From Lingula anatina (Eukaryota > Brachiopoda > Lingulata > Lingulida > Lingulidae), in assembly GCF_001039355.2 (NCBI RefSeq), contig NW_019773559.1, positions 634,202 through 698,201 of the forward strand: a DNA stretch of 64,000 nt. Direction: 5' to 3'. The position numbers and the translations under genes were made by a program. This document shows positions 12,501-24,364 of this stretch, piece by piece (position 1 is the first letter of the stretch; each line of letters opens with the position of its first letter). The notes under the pieces were generated by a model, which saw only the letters and a program-made list of their open reading frames with translations, was not told where the DNA came from and ran no database searches.

Positions 12501-15500
12501 ACTTACCTTCCTCAATGCTTGTATTCTGCTTATGTGCACTAAACCCAAGGTGACCAGCATACAGAAACCCAGGCTAGGCAAGTAAAGTACCCTCTCTGCC
12601 ACTACAAAACCTACTCGGAAGAACAGGTTGCTGGCTGGGAGAAAAGGAATGATGAGAATGGCAAGAGACAGAGCATAGAGCCTGAAAATGAACAAAATAA
12701 GTGTTTTATATTCATATTAACAAGTATCTATTTGTATGATTAAAACATATCTTAACCAAGAATAAAGTTATACATTTTCTATTATTGAACTTTATATTAT
12801 TAAAATTGGTGACATTGTGTCTCTGTTGCTGAGATTTTAGCTGATCCAATGACAAAATAGGTGATCAGGAATTATTCTGTCTTGTTAAGGACTGACTTTG
12901 TAACAAGACTGAGAATAGTTGGCAATGGAGACATAACATCATCAAGTATAACAACACAAGTCCAGCAGGAGGTTTTAGAAACTCACTTAAAATATGAATG
13001 GATGACTAATCTGCACAATACTATATTCTTTAATATAAGGGCATAGTCCAACGACAAATCAATTAAGTCAGTTTCTGATTTATTATCAGAACTATATTCA
13101 ACAATCTATTACATACAGCCAAAAACATTTTGACAACTGTTATATGAACCAAACTAAGTACCTTTAAGTATATGATGATATACATAATTAAAACAGTGTT
13201 CACATACAACTTCTAATTATTTACAAGCTAGGAAGGTATCCCTCTAACCTTTTGATTCTAGATGGATTTCCGAAAATACAGTAATAAAAGAGAAGGGCCA
13301 TGCCTGACAAGAATGCAAGTGTTGGTAGTAGACGTAGGTCAGTGTAGACTGAGATCACAGGAACACATCCCATCGACCAATCAAAGCATAGCCACCATGG
13401 ACACAGCAACAGCCAAACATTTATGCTGTAGAGATAGCTGTAATTTAGGACCTATAGAAAAAAAAGCTGCAGTATGCAAATGCGAGTTAAAACAAAAATC
13501 AAGAGGCAAAGTTCATAATCATCATACACTGCCTACCTGTATTTTGTTACAGTTAATTCCCAGTAGAGTGCTCTTAATGCTTGAAAATTTAGTTCAAGAC
13601 AAGTTAAAACATATTATGCACAGTTCTTAAATATCAGCTAGAACCAAAAGAGATGTTTATAATCACATTTTATATCAATAATGCTAAATTGCAAAGTATT
13701 ACCCTTAACATAGTTTCATTCACAAAGGAATGTGGATTATCAACTTCTTGGAATTTTGGTGGTGCTGAACCCATTATTTGCCATCTTGCCGCTAAAATAG
13801 TCACTCCTGCTGCTAGTAATGAAAGATGACGATAAACCAGGGACTTGATCCACTGGTTGGATTTCTGAAAGCATACAGTATGCTTTCAAATAATGTCTAA
13901 ATTCATTCTCAAAGACATCACCATTTATTGATTATAAGCTTTATTTTATCTTCTTAAATGGTCAGATATACTGTAGGTGTCATGAAAACAATTTGAAATC
14001 CAATTGTTTTCTATTTATAGTCGAATAAAACTGAATATTTGCCATAATAACAAAACACTATTTTTAAAAACATGTTAACAAAATGCATGTACCTGTTGAT
14101 TTTTTGAAGAAGCTGCACAGTTAGACTGAGTGAAATTTTGTACCACAGACATAATAGTTTCCTTTGGATCAGCTCTGCAGATAACAAGAATATCGTATGC
14201 ACTGCAGACACCCTATAAAAAACAGTGATACATTTAACTACAATTTATTCCCATAAATATCATTTATAATTGGAGTGGTGACTATATTCCCCTCCCAAAG
14301 TTAAATATATTATCATTAACTTAAAGAGTCGAAATTGAGAACATCACAGCATTTTACAGAACAAATTCACATTTGCTCAAAATAAAATAAATTCAATAGC
14401 CACTTACTATCACAGTAATCCCTTGTTCTTTAAAAAGAACAGATAAGCCACACAACACCAAACTGCTTAGTAAATGGCTCACAGATATGATTTCTGGTTT
14501 ATGTCCAAAATGTAAAGGATCTGAAAAATAAATGCTCAAAAGTCAGGTGATGGTTTCATGAAAAGTGAAATATGCAAATCACTGACCATTGGTGAAAACA
14601 CAACTGCTTCTTTAACTTGTTACAATGTTACAACTCATAGTTTTCAATGTTCTTGATCTGGATGGTTTTAAAGCCATTTTCAATCATACATCACTATATG
14701 CATGGCAGCTTTGACAAAGGGTATACCTGAAACCTTTCAAATCAATGAAACTGCATACAAACCTGAGTGACAAGCTCTCACATAGCACAAAAATGACAGT
14801 AAAAAACAAAAGGCACACAAGAGATCTGCCCTACCAACCACTCCTGCAACCTGAAATAAAAATAACAATAATAATTTGTTTGCCTTCAATGTCACATGTT
14901 ATGTTGCTGTCTATTTTACATTTGATACTACTGTTTATGTACAAAAAATAGTAAAAAAAAAGAATAAGAACTTAATTAGGAACATTAACAGTTTTTTTAT
15001 AATGATTCTGAACTTACAACTAACATGACTGTTTAATATATCTGCAGACTGAGTATATTCCAGGTTCTGGTCTAATAAATATTTTTCATTTCACTGAGTT
15101 TTATCTTTAAATGAAAAAAAATTTAAATCAAAGAATATTCTATGCAAAATTCTTCACTTCACAATCTAAAACTTTTGAATTATAGAACACGCTTGTACTG
15201 TAACAATGCAATTTAACTTACATTTTCGGTATGTATAGGGTGAGTTGCAAATAACATTGCACACAGAAAGGAGGCTTTGGGTGCAGTAAACATAATGCGG
15301 CCTCTTTCATCTAGCCTTACCCCACCAAATAAAATGACAATAGTATGCAGGATGAAGAGAGAAACAACACCATGAAGGAGGATATTGGTGACATGGAAAC
15401 CTTTGGGATATAAACCACCAGCTAGATAAGCATTCCACCTACAAAAGATTGGTAAGGCATTTAGATAACATGTAGTAATGTTTTTTATTTATTTGAATTC

Positions 15501-16295
15501 CTACCAATCTGAAATTGTAAAAATTCAAACAACATCACTTATATGCTGAATCAAAACCTCATATGACATCATGTGTTCAGTTGTGATATCTATCCATCAG
15601 ATCTACAGCTTTGTCTTTACAGGGTACTTGATGCACTGCTTGCTAACATTCAAAGACTTAGACCCCATTCCCACAGATTTTAGATCGATCTATCCCTATG
15701 GGGAGTCTCACTAGATTACTGTCAGCTTAGCCGGCTTAAATGTCTGTCCCACCTACTAAAAGCTGTAAGGGGGTAATTAACTACAGTGCGCGCTCGGCTG
15801 ACAGCAATTTAGGTTGAACCCCCAGGGAGTTAGGTCGATCCAGATGGATCGATCTAAATCTATGGGAATGCACTCTAAAAGATAATTCTCTGCGTGAGAC
15901 CATTTTTGCCAAGTTTTTCTTCACAAATGTAACCAAATATTCAAACTTTTTTACCTGAAGGTTAAGACAGTCAATGGTCTGTATGATTTATGGCTGGTGT
16001 TTCCTGCCAGCTTACTTCCCCAGAAATCATGGTAAAATAAATCTGTGAGAGGCACTGATGACATAAGATCTTCATTATTTATAATAGCCTCTGAATCATC
16101 AAATACAAAATCCCCATCATAACTGTTGGCATAACAAAGCACAGCTAGTAAAAACACTGCTGCTGCTGTTACGGAGAAGTTCAACTTTGGAAGTGGTAAA
16201 GAGTCATCCCAAGAACGCTTTTGTGATCCACTTATCTGTTTTTGAGTTCTCTCAGTCTTAATTGTTGTCTTTGATGATGCATCTCTTTTCCTCAT
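9542..16295 (-). CDS. TMTC4: TMTC4-like transmembrane and TPR protein O-mannosyltransferase
   Basis: TMTC proteins are ER multi-pass membrane enzymes that O-mannosylate cadherins. Sixteen coding exons (phases consistent, 778 residues; human TMTC4 is similar in size): 16295-15955, 15438-15222, 14850-14763, 14520-14408, 14212-14093, 13864-13703, 13451-13249, 12681-12507, 12250-12194, 11958-11887, 11693-11614, 11388-11281, 10958-10817, 10608-10494, 10253-10071, 9702-9542. The first exon has a membrane segment then [13 protein letters not shown], whose acidic lumenal loop is typical of GT-C mannosyltransferases. Later exons give [29 protein letters not shown] and [12 protein letters not shown], all diagnostic of TMTC4. 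From exon 11 on, tetratricopeptide repeats follow to the C-terminus (for example [23 protein letters not shown] without break). All parts expected of an active protein are present. Assignment to TMTC4 rather than TMTC1-3 rests on recalled similarity. Confidence 0.94.
15661..15875. mobile_element. ~215-bp MITE (family sharing CATTCCCA and AGATCGATC)
   Basis: Left end GACCCCATTCCCACAGATTT and the reverse complement of the right end (GAGTGCATTCCCATAGATTT) form imperfect terminal inverted repeats continuing into TAGATCGATC. It lies in TMTC4 intron 1. A related element lies at 37147-37395. Confidence 0.7.
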
Positions 16296-18348
16296 TATCA
16301 GTAGCCTTCAACTTTTATAATTAAACTCATATGTTATAAATCTCATATTAACAGCCCTGAAAAGACAAAACAGTATTCAAATAGTTAGTGTTAATGTAGT
16401 ACACAATTCATGTTCAAACTTGTACATTTACAGGGGGCATCACTTATTCTTGTAGTAGTACTAATACGTTCTGGGTGTGAGAGGCCTTACATGTAAATAC
16501 ATTATTATAGAGATCCGACTCTCGGAGTGTTAAAATAAGTTCATGTTCATACTTGTACATTTACAGGGGGCATCACTTATTCTTGTATATAGTACTATAT
16601 ACGTTCTGGGTGTGAGTATAAATACATTATTATACTTATAGAGATCCGAGTCTCGGAGTGTTAAAATAAGGAATGTTACATCGTTTAGATTCTACATTAA
16701 TTGTTTCATTACAATGCAATTCCACTAAAAAGTGTATTTTATTAAAAATAAATAAGTAACTTGTAGTGCCTTTCACTCACGGAAACATTAACGTTACCCC
16801 CCCCCCCCCCCCACCCACACACACACACGTGCATCACTTACCGTTCATTATGACTTAATAGACAGTCCTTGATGTTTTAAACGTTAGTACTACCAAGAAT
16901 GTTATTCTTACATAAATCGAATACAGTTATCACTAAAGCATTGCACAGTACCTGTCTTTGAACAGAGCAAACATCAGCTTCAAAGTTGTTTTATCGCGTC
17001 ATAAGCAAATCTGTTGCCGCTTACGTCTTTATAAAATTATAAAATGGACAAGAGAAAAAGCTGGGGAAAGAAAGGTTTTGATCAACCACTAAAAGAAGAT
17101 TGCTTGGTCTTATTTGTCCCCCAAGGTTTAATGGAAAAGAAAAGGCGATATATATATTCAACTTGTATTTATTTTAAAAAAATGTATCAAAAGATTTTTT
17201 TATAAGTTTGATAGGGAGAAATGTGGATGCAGTTTTTCAGTAGCTCAATAAGTTTGACTTCATCTATCCAGGGGCTTCTCTATATTTTCATGTAAATTTG
17301 AAAGTAGTCTACATGAAAATCTCTACTTCTACAATTAAATAAATGGCTGTTTCCTCCTCCTACCAACCCACTTGCAAATCCAGGATACCAGGTAAGTAGG
17401 TTGAGGTTTAAAATGTTGGTCCAACAGTTCTTATTCCCAATAATAATAATTCAAGCATGTGGAGTTTTTTATTTTTCCCCAAAAGGAGAGCAAATGACTG
17501 ATTTTGGATGGAGTGAACCCTTGAGTCCCCCTTTTTTTTTCTGGATTTGCCTTTACATACACCTATATGAAAAACAAAATCAGATTTATAATCTTAGAAA
17601 CAAAACACTTCTTTGTTTGTACAAGTTATACATGGACAGTTTTTTTTTCAAGTATGAGGGTCACAAATCAATAATAATAATTATTATAATAATGACAAAC
17701 TAAATGACATTCCAGATGTTGACACACTGACATTATCAATATCTCTTCAGTCATTGTTGAGTGCTGATCAGTCTCGATGGCCATAAAACAAGTCATCTAC
17801 ATGTATTGTAAATTGAATGTTACATATGTAAATCCTCCATTTTCTTTTCATGTGGTTTTCAATATTATTGTCAGAAGAAATTTACATATCACTGTCAATA
17901 AAAGAGATCAGGATCTAAAGCAACTAATGTAAATAGTTATGGCTGCCACTGTAAAACGTTTTTAATGAAAACAATTCACTTAAAATAGAGGATACAAATA
18001 GATGTTTTTTCACCAAAAATAATTGGCTTTAATACATATAAAATGCTGATAATGTAATTACAAGACAATAGCAGTGATTCATCAATACTTTGGCTCTTTC
18101 ATAAAGTCTCTCCATATTTCATAATGGTTCCAAAATAGCTAGTGAATGTTGTTTTCATGTTACTGATCTGTTGCATGTAGTGGCAGTACAAATATGATAC
18201 AAATTATAGCTAATTCGGACATTTCATGGGGTAAGTCAAAAAGCAACATTATCTGACATAGCAGTCAAGTACCTCATATTGCATTATTCAATTCAACTTT
18301 CAGATCCAAATGCTAGTGAGGCAATGCTTTATTTTCTCAGTCATTAAA
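16296..18348. other. Intergenic region between TMTC4 and SNIP1
   Basis: Holds the TMTC4 5' UTR/promoter and SNIP1 3' UTR; a TTTATT (AATAAA on the minus strand) lies just past the SNIP1 stop near 18329. A tandem duplication of about 130 bases (16407-16534 and 16540-16670, both with CTTGTACATTTACAGGGGGC) and a 14-base C run at about 16798 are present. I see no gene. Confidence 0.7.
16407..16670. repeat. Two-copy tandem duplication (~130 bp units)
   Basis: Both units contain ACTTGTACATTTACAGGGGG, GCATCACTTATTCTTGTA, TACGTTCTGGGTGTGAG and GAGATCCGA(C/G)TCTCGGAGTG in the same order, with small internal differences. Confidence 0.85.
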
Positions 18349-20702
18349 TCAGCTACCATCACTTTCTCCATCTGTTCCCTCATCATCCTCATGCAGTTCT
18401 GATGTGTCTGTCTTCTCGTGGAGCAAGACATATTCTCTGGAGCTAAAACCAAACTTCAGCACATCTTTCTCCTTTAGCTCATAATACCTCTGTGCCTCAA
18501 TCCTTTGATTATTCACATAAGTACCATTTGTTGATCCGAGATCTATTATATAAGGCCTTACTCTTCTCCCCATTGTTCCATCAGGACGCTGGAAATCAAC
18601 AAGCCTGTACTGGTACACAGCATGCTGCTTGGAGCAAGATGGGTGGTCAACCGGCACATCAACCACCTTACGGTCCCGTCCCATGAGGTAGGCACTTTGA
18701 CGATGCACATGTAATACCGGCAATGCTTCAGATCCCTTGAATACATACAGTCTCCAGCGCTTTTTTGGCTTTCTAGCCTCCGCTGGTTCATTGTACTTGA
18801 TGACTACACCTCTGAAAGTGTTTGTGTCCTCAGTTAACTTTCCTGATAAACCAAAGTCTGGTTTAGCCTTGTCTTCTGGTTCTGCCTTGTTCTCCACCTT
18901 TTTGTCACCAGCAGGTTTTCCATATTCTATTCCATCATCAGCACTATTTTGGAAAGGGTTATTTCCACGCCGATTTCTATTATCCTTTCTTTGCTGATCA
19001 TTTCTTTCCCTATCCCTTCTCTGTTCTCTCATATGGCTGTTGTCACGTTCTCTTTCTCTCTGCCTTGATCCCTCATGTTGACTGCTCTCCCATTTCCCAT
19101 AGCGGTCTTTTTTTGCATCACCCCTACTATTATCTCTGTCATCCCTATGATCTCTATGATCCTTTCTCCCTCTATGCCTCTCCCTATGATCATCATGTGG
19201 GTTTCTATGGTCCCTGTGTCTTTCTCTGTCTCTATCCCGGCCTCTAATTTCATCTCTTCTGTGGGATCTACCATCCCTTTCCTGCTCTCTGTGACGGTAA
19301 TGTCTGTGTCTCTCGGGAGATCTGTCAATACTTGGACTATCATGTTTATAACCTTTTTTATGAGAATCCTTGAGTCTTCTTTTATGAATGAGTTCATCTT
19401 GAACTCTGCAATCTGACTTTGGTTCTTCATCATCACTTATTTTTTCTTTTTTGATTCTATCAACAGTAGGACTGTGAAATTGTCTTTCCCTGCTATATCT
19501 TTTTCTCTTAGGTGTAGGAGAAACTGACTCTTTTTTCCTTTTTCTTTCATTCCTTTCAACATTTTCTTTGTTTTTTCCCTGCTCAGGACTACCAACATTT
19601 TTGTCATGCCTTGTCTTTTTCTTAGCTTTAGGAGATGAGGATGGCGAAGAACCAGGGCTAGAATCCTGAGCTTTTGTTTTTCTTACATGTGGTGAGGTAG
19701 ATTTTCTCCCAGATGAGACCCTTGTTGAAGGAGAATCTAGACTATTTTTTGCCCCAGCCTCTTGCTCTTCTTCTGAAGAACTTTCAGCACTTTCTGACTC
19801 AGAATTTGAACTAGATTCCTAAAAGATAAAGTGAACATCATAAATAAAATTATATAGATCATCTCCAATTCACTTTGTTCCTTTACTTATGTAAACATCA
19901 TTAAAATTTTGTGAAATCATAACATAATTGTTATGACATACAAAATATAACACTATGCAAATGTATATTTTGCTATATGACTAAGGTTTAATAGTTTAAA
20001 AGTTATTTACAAATGGTTTAATGAACAGCAATAAGGGTAGAATTGATCAATAATATTTTCCATGTATGATACTGAGTAAATAATTTTTAAAACTTTCACT
20101 TCTTAAAATCAGAAAAATAAGTAGACAAGTTAATATTTTCAAATAGAATGATAAACTGAAACATAAACCCCTACAAAGAATTAAACAAAAACAAGATTAA
20201 AATATGAATTTTAAAATTCGAATCAACTCTTCAAGGGGTCACTTTTCTTCACCAAATACCATAGTGTATATTCTACACTTCAGACAGACATGCATTTCTG
20301 TGTTATACTAACGCGCTGCCTCAGTGTTTTATTTAAGGTTTATCATTTAATGTACATTTGAGTGCCATCTACCAGGTCCACAAATTGATTTTTCTATAGA
20401 TATTAACAGATATGTCTCTAGTTAAATGATGGACTTCTCTTAACTGTGAGAGAGGAAAATTCACTTTGTAAAATCTGTGGGCCTGGGATATGGTAGTGCT
20501 GATATAGCGTAAGGCACAGTAAACATCAGGGGCATTTAAAATTAAGGTTAAACAGACCATGATAAGAGATGGCTCAAAATACCTTCGCATTCTCTCCTTC
20601 TGAACTACTAGATTCTGAATCAGAAGAACTAGAAGCTTGCGGAGTTTGTTCTTCCTCGGAGTGTGAATCAGATGACGATACTTTAGCCTTCCTGGATGAC
20701 AT
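18349..20702 (-). CDS. SNIP1: SNIP1, FHA-domain nuclear protein
   Basis: Smad nuclear-interacting protein 1 is a spliceosome-associated FHA protein that also represses SMAD4 and CBP/p300 signalling. Two coding exons, 20702-20583 and 19818-18349, join in phase 0 (AAG/GTATTT donor, CTTTTAG acceptor) to give 529 residues, longer than vertebrate SNIP1 because the middle is expanded. Exon 1 is Ser/Glu-rich (MSSRKAKVSSSDSHSEEE). Exon 2 begins with Ser/Lys-rich sequence, then an Arg/Asp/His/Glu-rich RS-like tract (about residues 180-320), then a C-terminal FHA domain (about 415-500) with MGRDRKVVD, HPSCSKQHAV and DLGSTNGTYVN, which are the phosphothreonine-binding motifs. An acidic tail follows. It is divergently arranged with BLOC1S3. 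Identification is strong because FHA sequence, order and acidic tail all fit. Confidence 0.93.
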
Positions 20703-20937
20703 TATTAGGGTGCAAGTCCAAGAATACAAACGTTTCGTGTCGAATGCTCAATTAATTTCCTGTAGGGGGCGATGTATCAAGAGAAGCGTGATAAGGACGC
20801 AAATATCGAGAAGGCTGTCGTTTCGGTAGCGCCACCTACAAAAGAACTAGTGTTTACTATAATTTTAGTCTGCTTCCTCGTGATGTTTTGATGTGGGTTC
20901 TGAGTAAACGGGGTATAAAATCGGACGAAGTAGTGCT
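20703..20937. promoter_or_regulatory. Short divergent promoter region, SNIP1 / BLOC1S3
   Basis: Only 235 bases separate the two start codons on opposite strands, so both 5' UTRs and promoters must fit here. I see no clear TATA box at a useful position. A bidirectional promoter is inferred from spacing alone. Confidence 0.6.
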
Positions 20938-22960
20938 ATGGACCAGCAATCAAAATTTCAAACTGTTGTACAAGGAGAAGCTTCAGAATCAGACGAAGAT
21001 GAAGAAGTGGAAAATATTATGAGTTCAAAACATGTGGTTAGATTAAGTTTAAAAGTTGGGAATTTGGCATGCTTTGTAGTCGTAGACTGGTACAGGTGGT
21101 TGTACAACAAACATTTTCACCCCAAGAGTATCTTCAGGGCCCCACCCATTTAACTGCATTTGATGTGAAAAGCGTGTCAAAATGCTGTTTGTTAATTTTA
21201 TTGTTTGTCCACACACGCAATATTTTATTGAGCTACATGTACATGTAGAGTAGTAAGAACTCTAAATAATTCATTAACAGGGGAGTTACACACTCAGATA
21301 TGATTATTTTCTACAATGGTCAGGCATTTCTTGTCAATCTTTTATTATGCACATTCAATTCTTTGAAGCTTTGAAAAATTATGCGGGTAAGAATAAGATG
21401 ACACTAATGTAACATTTGATAGTATAACAGTCAAGAATAAGTCTGTAAGCCTTTCAACATAAAAGACTATAAGGTCTAAGGTCGAAAGTAACCATAGCAA
21501 AAGCCTGGTGATTCTCTGAACATGAGTGGTTGTTTATAGATTTTGTGCAGCGTTCTTAATTTTAAATCTTGTTTAACATCGTTTTTTATTCTAGAGGGGG
21601 GTTGTAGTGTCTGGAGAGGCATCAGAGTCAGAAGAGGAGGAAACAGATAATGAATTTACAAATCACCAAGACTTGGTCCCATTGAATGGTAATTTTTTGC
21701 TATCTAAAATGAGTTACAAATGTTATCATACATGTAGTAGTACATATTAAAATCTTCATCTATCATCTAGTTCATGATGACATTTTATTACACACTGTTA
21801 ATAGTACAGTACTTGGTAAAATGATTTTGCAAATAACATTCACTGTATCATATTTTTAGTCATTTTTGATTGATTGCCCCCCTTTTTGTAAATATATTGG
21901 AATATTTTAAAATAGTTTAATTTGATTTGTATGCTATATACTGGTACTGTTAAGTACAAGAGATTGCTTACCTCTTTTCCAAAGTATGCTTCTTTATGAT
22001 ATTGTTTAACTACTCTATACGGAATTTATTTTAACAGTTGATACAAGTAAAAGTGGTGACAGCTTACATGGACCAATAACTCCTAAAACCAGGCTTATTG
22101 AAAAAGAAGAATTGAAGTATGACACGTAAGTCCATGCATAACAAAGTAAGGTCATGGATGTATCAAAGTCAGTGTAGATAACTCAAAATACTAATAGTGT
22201 GTGTGTTTGTGTGTGTGCGTGCATGCACCCACATGTGCTTGCATGCACTTGTTTGCAATGTAGTTTCATTAATTTTTTCTTTTTCTTTTTCAGATTGCTC
22301 CACAAAAAACTCAGTAAGTACTAGTAATTTGAACATTATTCTTGATATGATATCAAATAACTGACACAGCCTAGGGTAATTTTGGAATGACATAATAGAG
22401 ATAAGAATTGCTCTTTCAGTCAGGGTAGCTTTCTATTGTCTCCTCTGGCATTCTCTGTGATTATATTTCCAATATTTTTTACTAAACTTTTCAACAGAAA
22501 AATAGCAGATCAATTATTTACTTCTCCAGGAGAAAGAAATGTTAGTTTGAGGAGAAGTCTTGTAGACACTGTACATCAAGTGTATGTTGGTGGAAGCAAA
22601 GAGCTAAAGAATACCACACTACAGTTGGTGAAGTCTCAGAATGCAATACAGGTGGGAAAAGAAATGGAATGAAATTAAGTAACACTAAAATTAAATGCTA
22701 TAGGTATTATATGTAGTGTTACTTGTGGGTTTTAGAACTGATATTTTGTTGACTGATTAACTGTAACACAGCATTCCCAACTTTGTATATTACATACTAA
22801 AATTTGATTATTTTCTTTGCAGGATGTGTCGCACAATTTAAGGTTACTCACTAATGATCTTTTCAACTTGGAAGATAAAATTGACATTGTCTTGTCTTGC
22901 ACACTTTTGCCAGATATCAACATTTCCCCGGAGGTAGTGACACCTATTGGAAGACAGTGA
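20938..22960 (+). CDS. BLOC1S3: BLOC1S3-like subunit of BLOC-1
   Basis: BLOC-1 subunit 3 acts in biogenesis of lysosome-related organelles such as pigment granules. Exons: 20938-21036 (donor could be 3 bases earlier), 21595-21688, 22038-22125, 22299?-type micro-exon 22294-22313, 22506-22651, 22823-22960, giving 194 residues against about 200 in human. The N-terminus has two acidic repeats, VVQGEASESDEDEE and VVSGEASESEEEE, the same paired casein-kinase-like motif seen in human BLOC1S3. The C-terminus has the helical region (SLVDTVHQVYVGGSKEL) and ends CTLLPDINISP, matching the conserved LLPDI. The 20-base fourth exon (after TTTTTCAG, before GTAAGT) only keeps the frame if exon 5 starts after AAAAATAG rather than the nearer CAG; that choice gives LLHKKLTDQLF, which aligns with the family. 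A poly(A) signal (AATAAA) lies near 22969. Confidence 0.85.
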
Positions 22961-24364
22961 TGTACAAAAATAAAGTACACAAATTTGCTAAATTTTAATC
23001 ACTTGCAAGTCTTAGACACAGTCTAATTTGAGTTTAAAGTGACTGGAGAGGATGCAGAAAACATGGATAACTGTTTAAATTGGTTGATGATATGGAAATA
23101 CAAGATGTCTTTGGATCACTTCGCACAATTTAGGATTGAGCTATGAAATATATTACAACTTATTAAACCGTTGCATTCCTTTAAACTGTTATATCATTGG
23201 AAGTGGTGCTATTTCAAATGGGAATTCCTTCAATATGTCATTGGTAAATCAAATTAACCATAGACTACTTATTAAAAACTTCATATTTTATAGACTGAGT
23301 AATTAGGACAATGGACTGTTTAAATGGAATTTTTTTTTATTATTACCGCGTGTTGCTCAACAACTTAATTAATTTTCAATTATGCCTTGTGTAATTTTGA
23401 TATAAGTTTTTATATCGAGAGAAGTTTAAAGACGTTGGCAACTCCAAGGTAATTTTTGATCAAAATATCAGTAATGATAAGGGGTTGTTACACGTATAAC
23501 CAGAGCATGCATATGATGTTAAATAAACGACAGATTTTGAAAACGGACAGAAATAGTGTAGTCAGCATAAAAGGAGACACGTCAAAACTAATCGCCTGTC
23601 TTTCGCGTCCACCCCAAGCCAACCTTCTCACAGATTTGATAAAGTGACAAGGCCCCCTCGAGTCTTTTGGCAGTCAACCACAACAGAAATGTTAATGATT
23701 TGATAACCTGTTAATAATTTGTGTCCATTTTGCTGTTACAGTGTATGAAGGTGAGTTCTGTACCTGAAAAAAAAATTTGCAATTTCTTTATTGAGGATGC
23801 AAATTCGCACCAGGCCATTGACCCACGTGTAAGTAAAGAAATGAACTAATAACATTTTCAATCTGTGAATAATCTTTTTACTGGTGTTACTAAATAAATA
23901 ATACTAATGCAACATCGTTTTGGGGAACATGATTCGCAGATTTCATTGAGATTTGGTGAGAAATTACCGTGCTAAAGAATAATATAATTGAGCTTGAGGA
24001 CAAAAACTTTGCGCTGTTATAACGGAATAATTGCCCCTATATCTCAACGCCTGGGAGAGGTCTGACCTCTCACTCAAAGATCAAGGCAGAAAACAACAAA
24101 GGGTCACTTCTTTAATGACATTTTACTGTCGTCGGACGATGGGACCACTGGAGCAAGTAGCCCTGTTAAGTGGACAGTAGGATTGCTACCTAAAAAAATG
24201 AATCCTGCATTTAGACAGCCAATAGGAGGGACTTTAAGCAGAATAACGACGTTGAAGAATCCACAAATTTGACTAAAAAGCAACAATATCAAAAGTAAGA
24301 AGAAAAAACTCTCAGCCGCATTATCATTCGCAAGCTATCATTAGGCGCTATAGCATCTTACAAG
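22961..24364. other. Intergenic region, BLOC1S3 to the 1260-residue ORF
   Basis: Contains the BLOC1S3 3' UTR and the promoter/5' UTR of the next gene. One possible short exon lies at 23743-23831: open from ATGAAGGTGAGT to a good donor (CGT/GTAAGT), encoding about 28 residues with no known similarity. Otherwise I see nothing coding. Confidence 0.55.

Noticed and set aside
13262-13630. 122-codon plus-strand ORF
   Set aside because: Antisense to TMTC4 exon 7 and its intron.
18492-19416. Several plus-strand open frames across SNIP1
   Set aside because: Shadows of the Arg/Asp/His-rich SNIP1 coding sequence.
23743-23831. Possible 28-codon exon (MKVSSVPEKK...) with GTAAGT donor
   Set aside because: No partner exon joins it in frame and no similarity; kept only as a remark in the intergenic entry.
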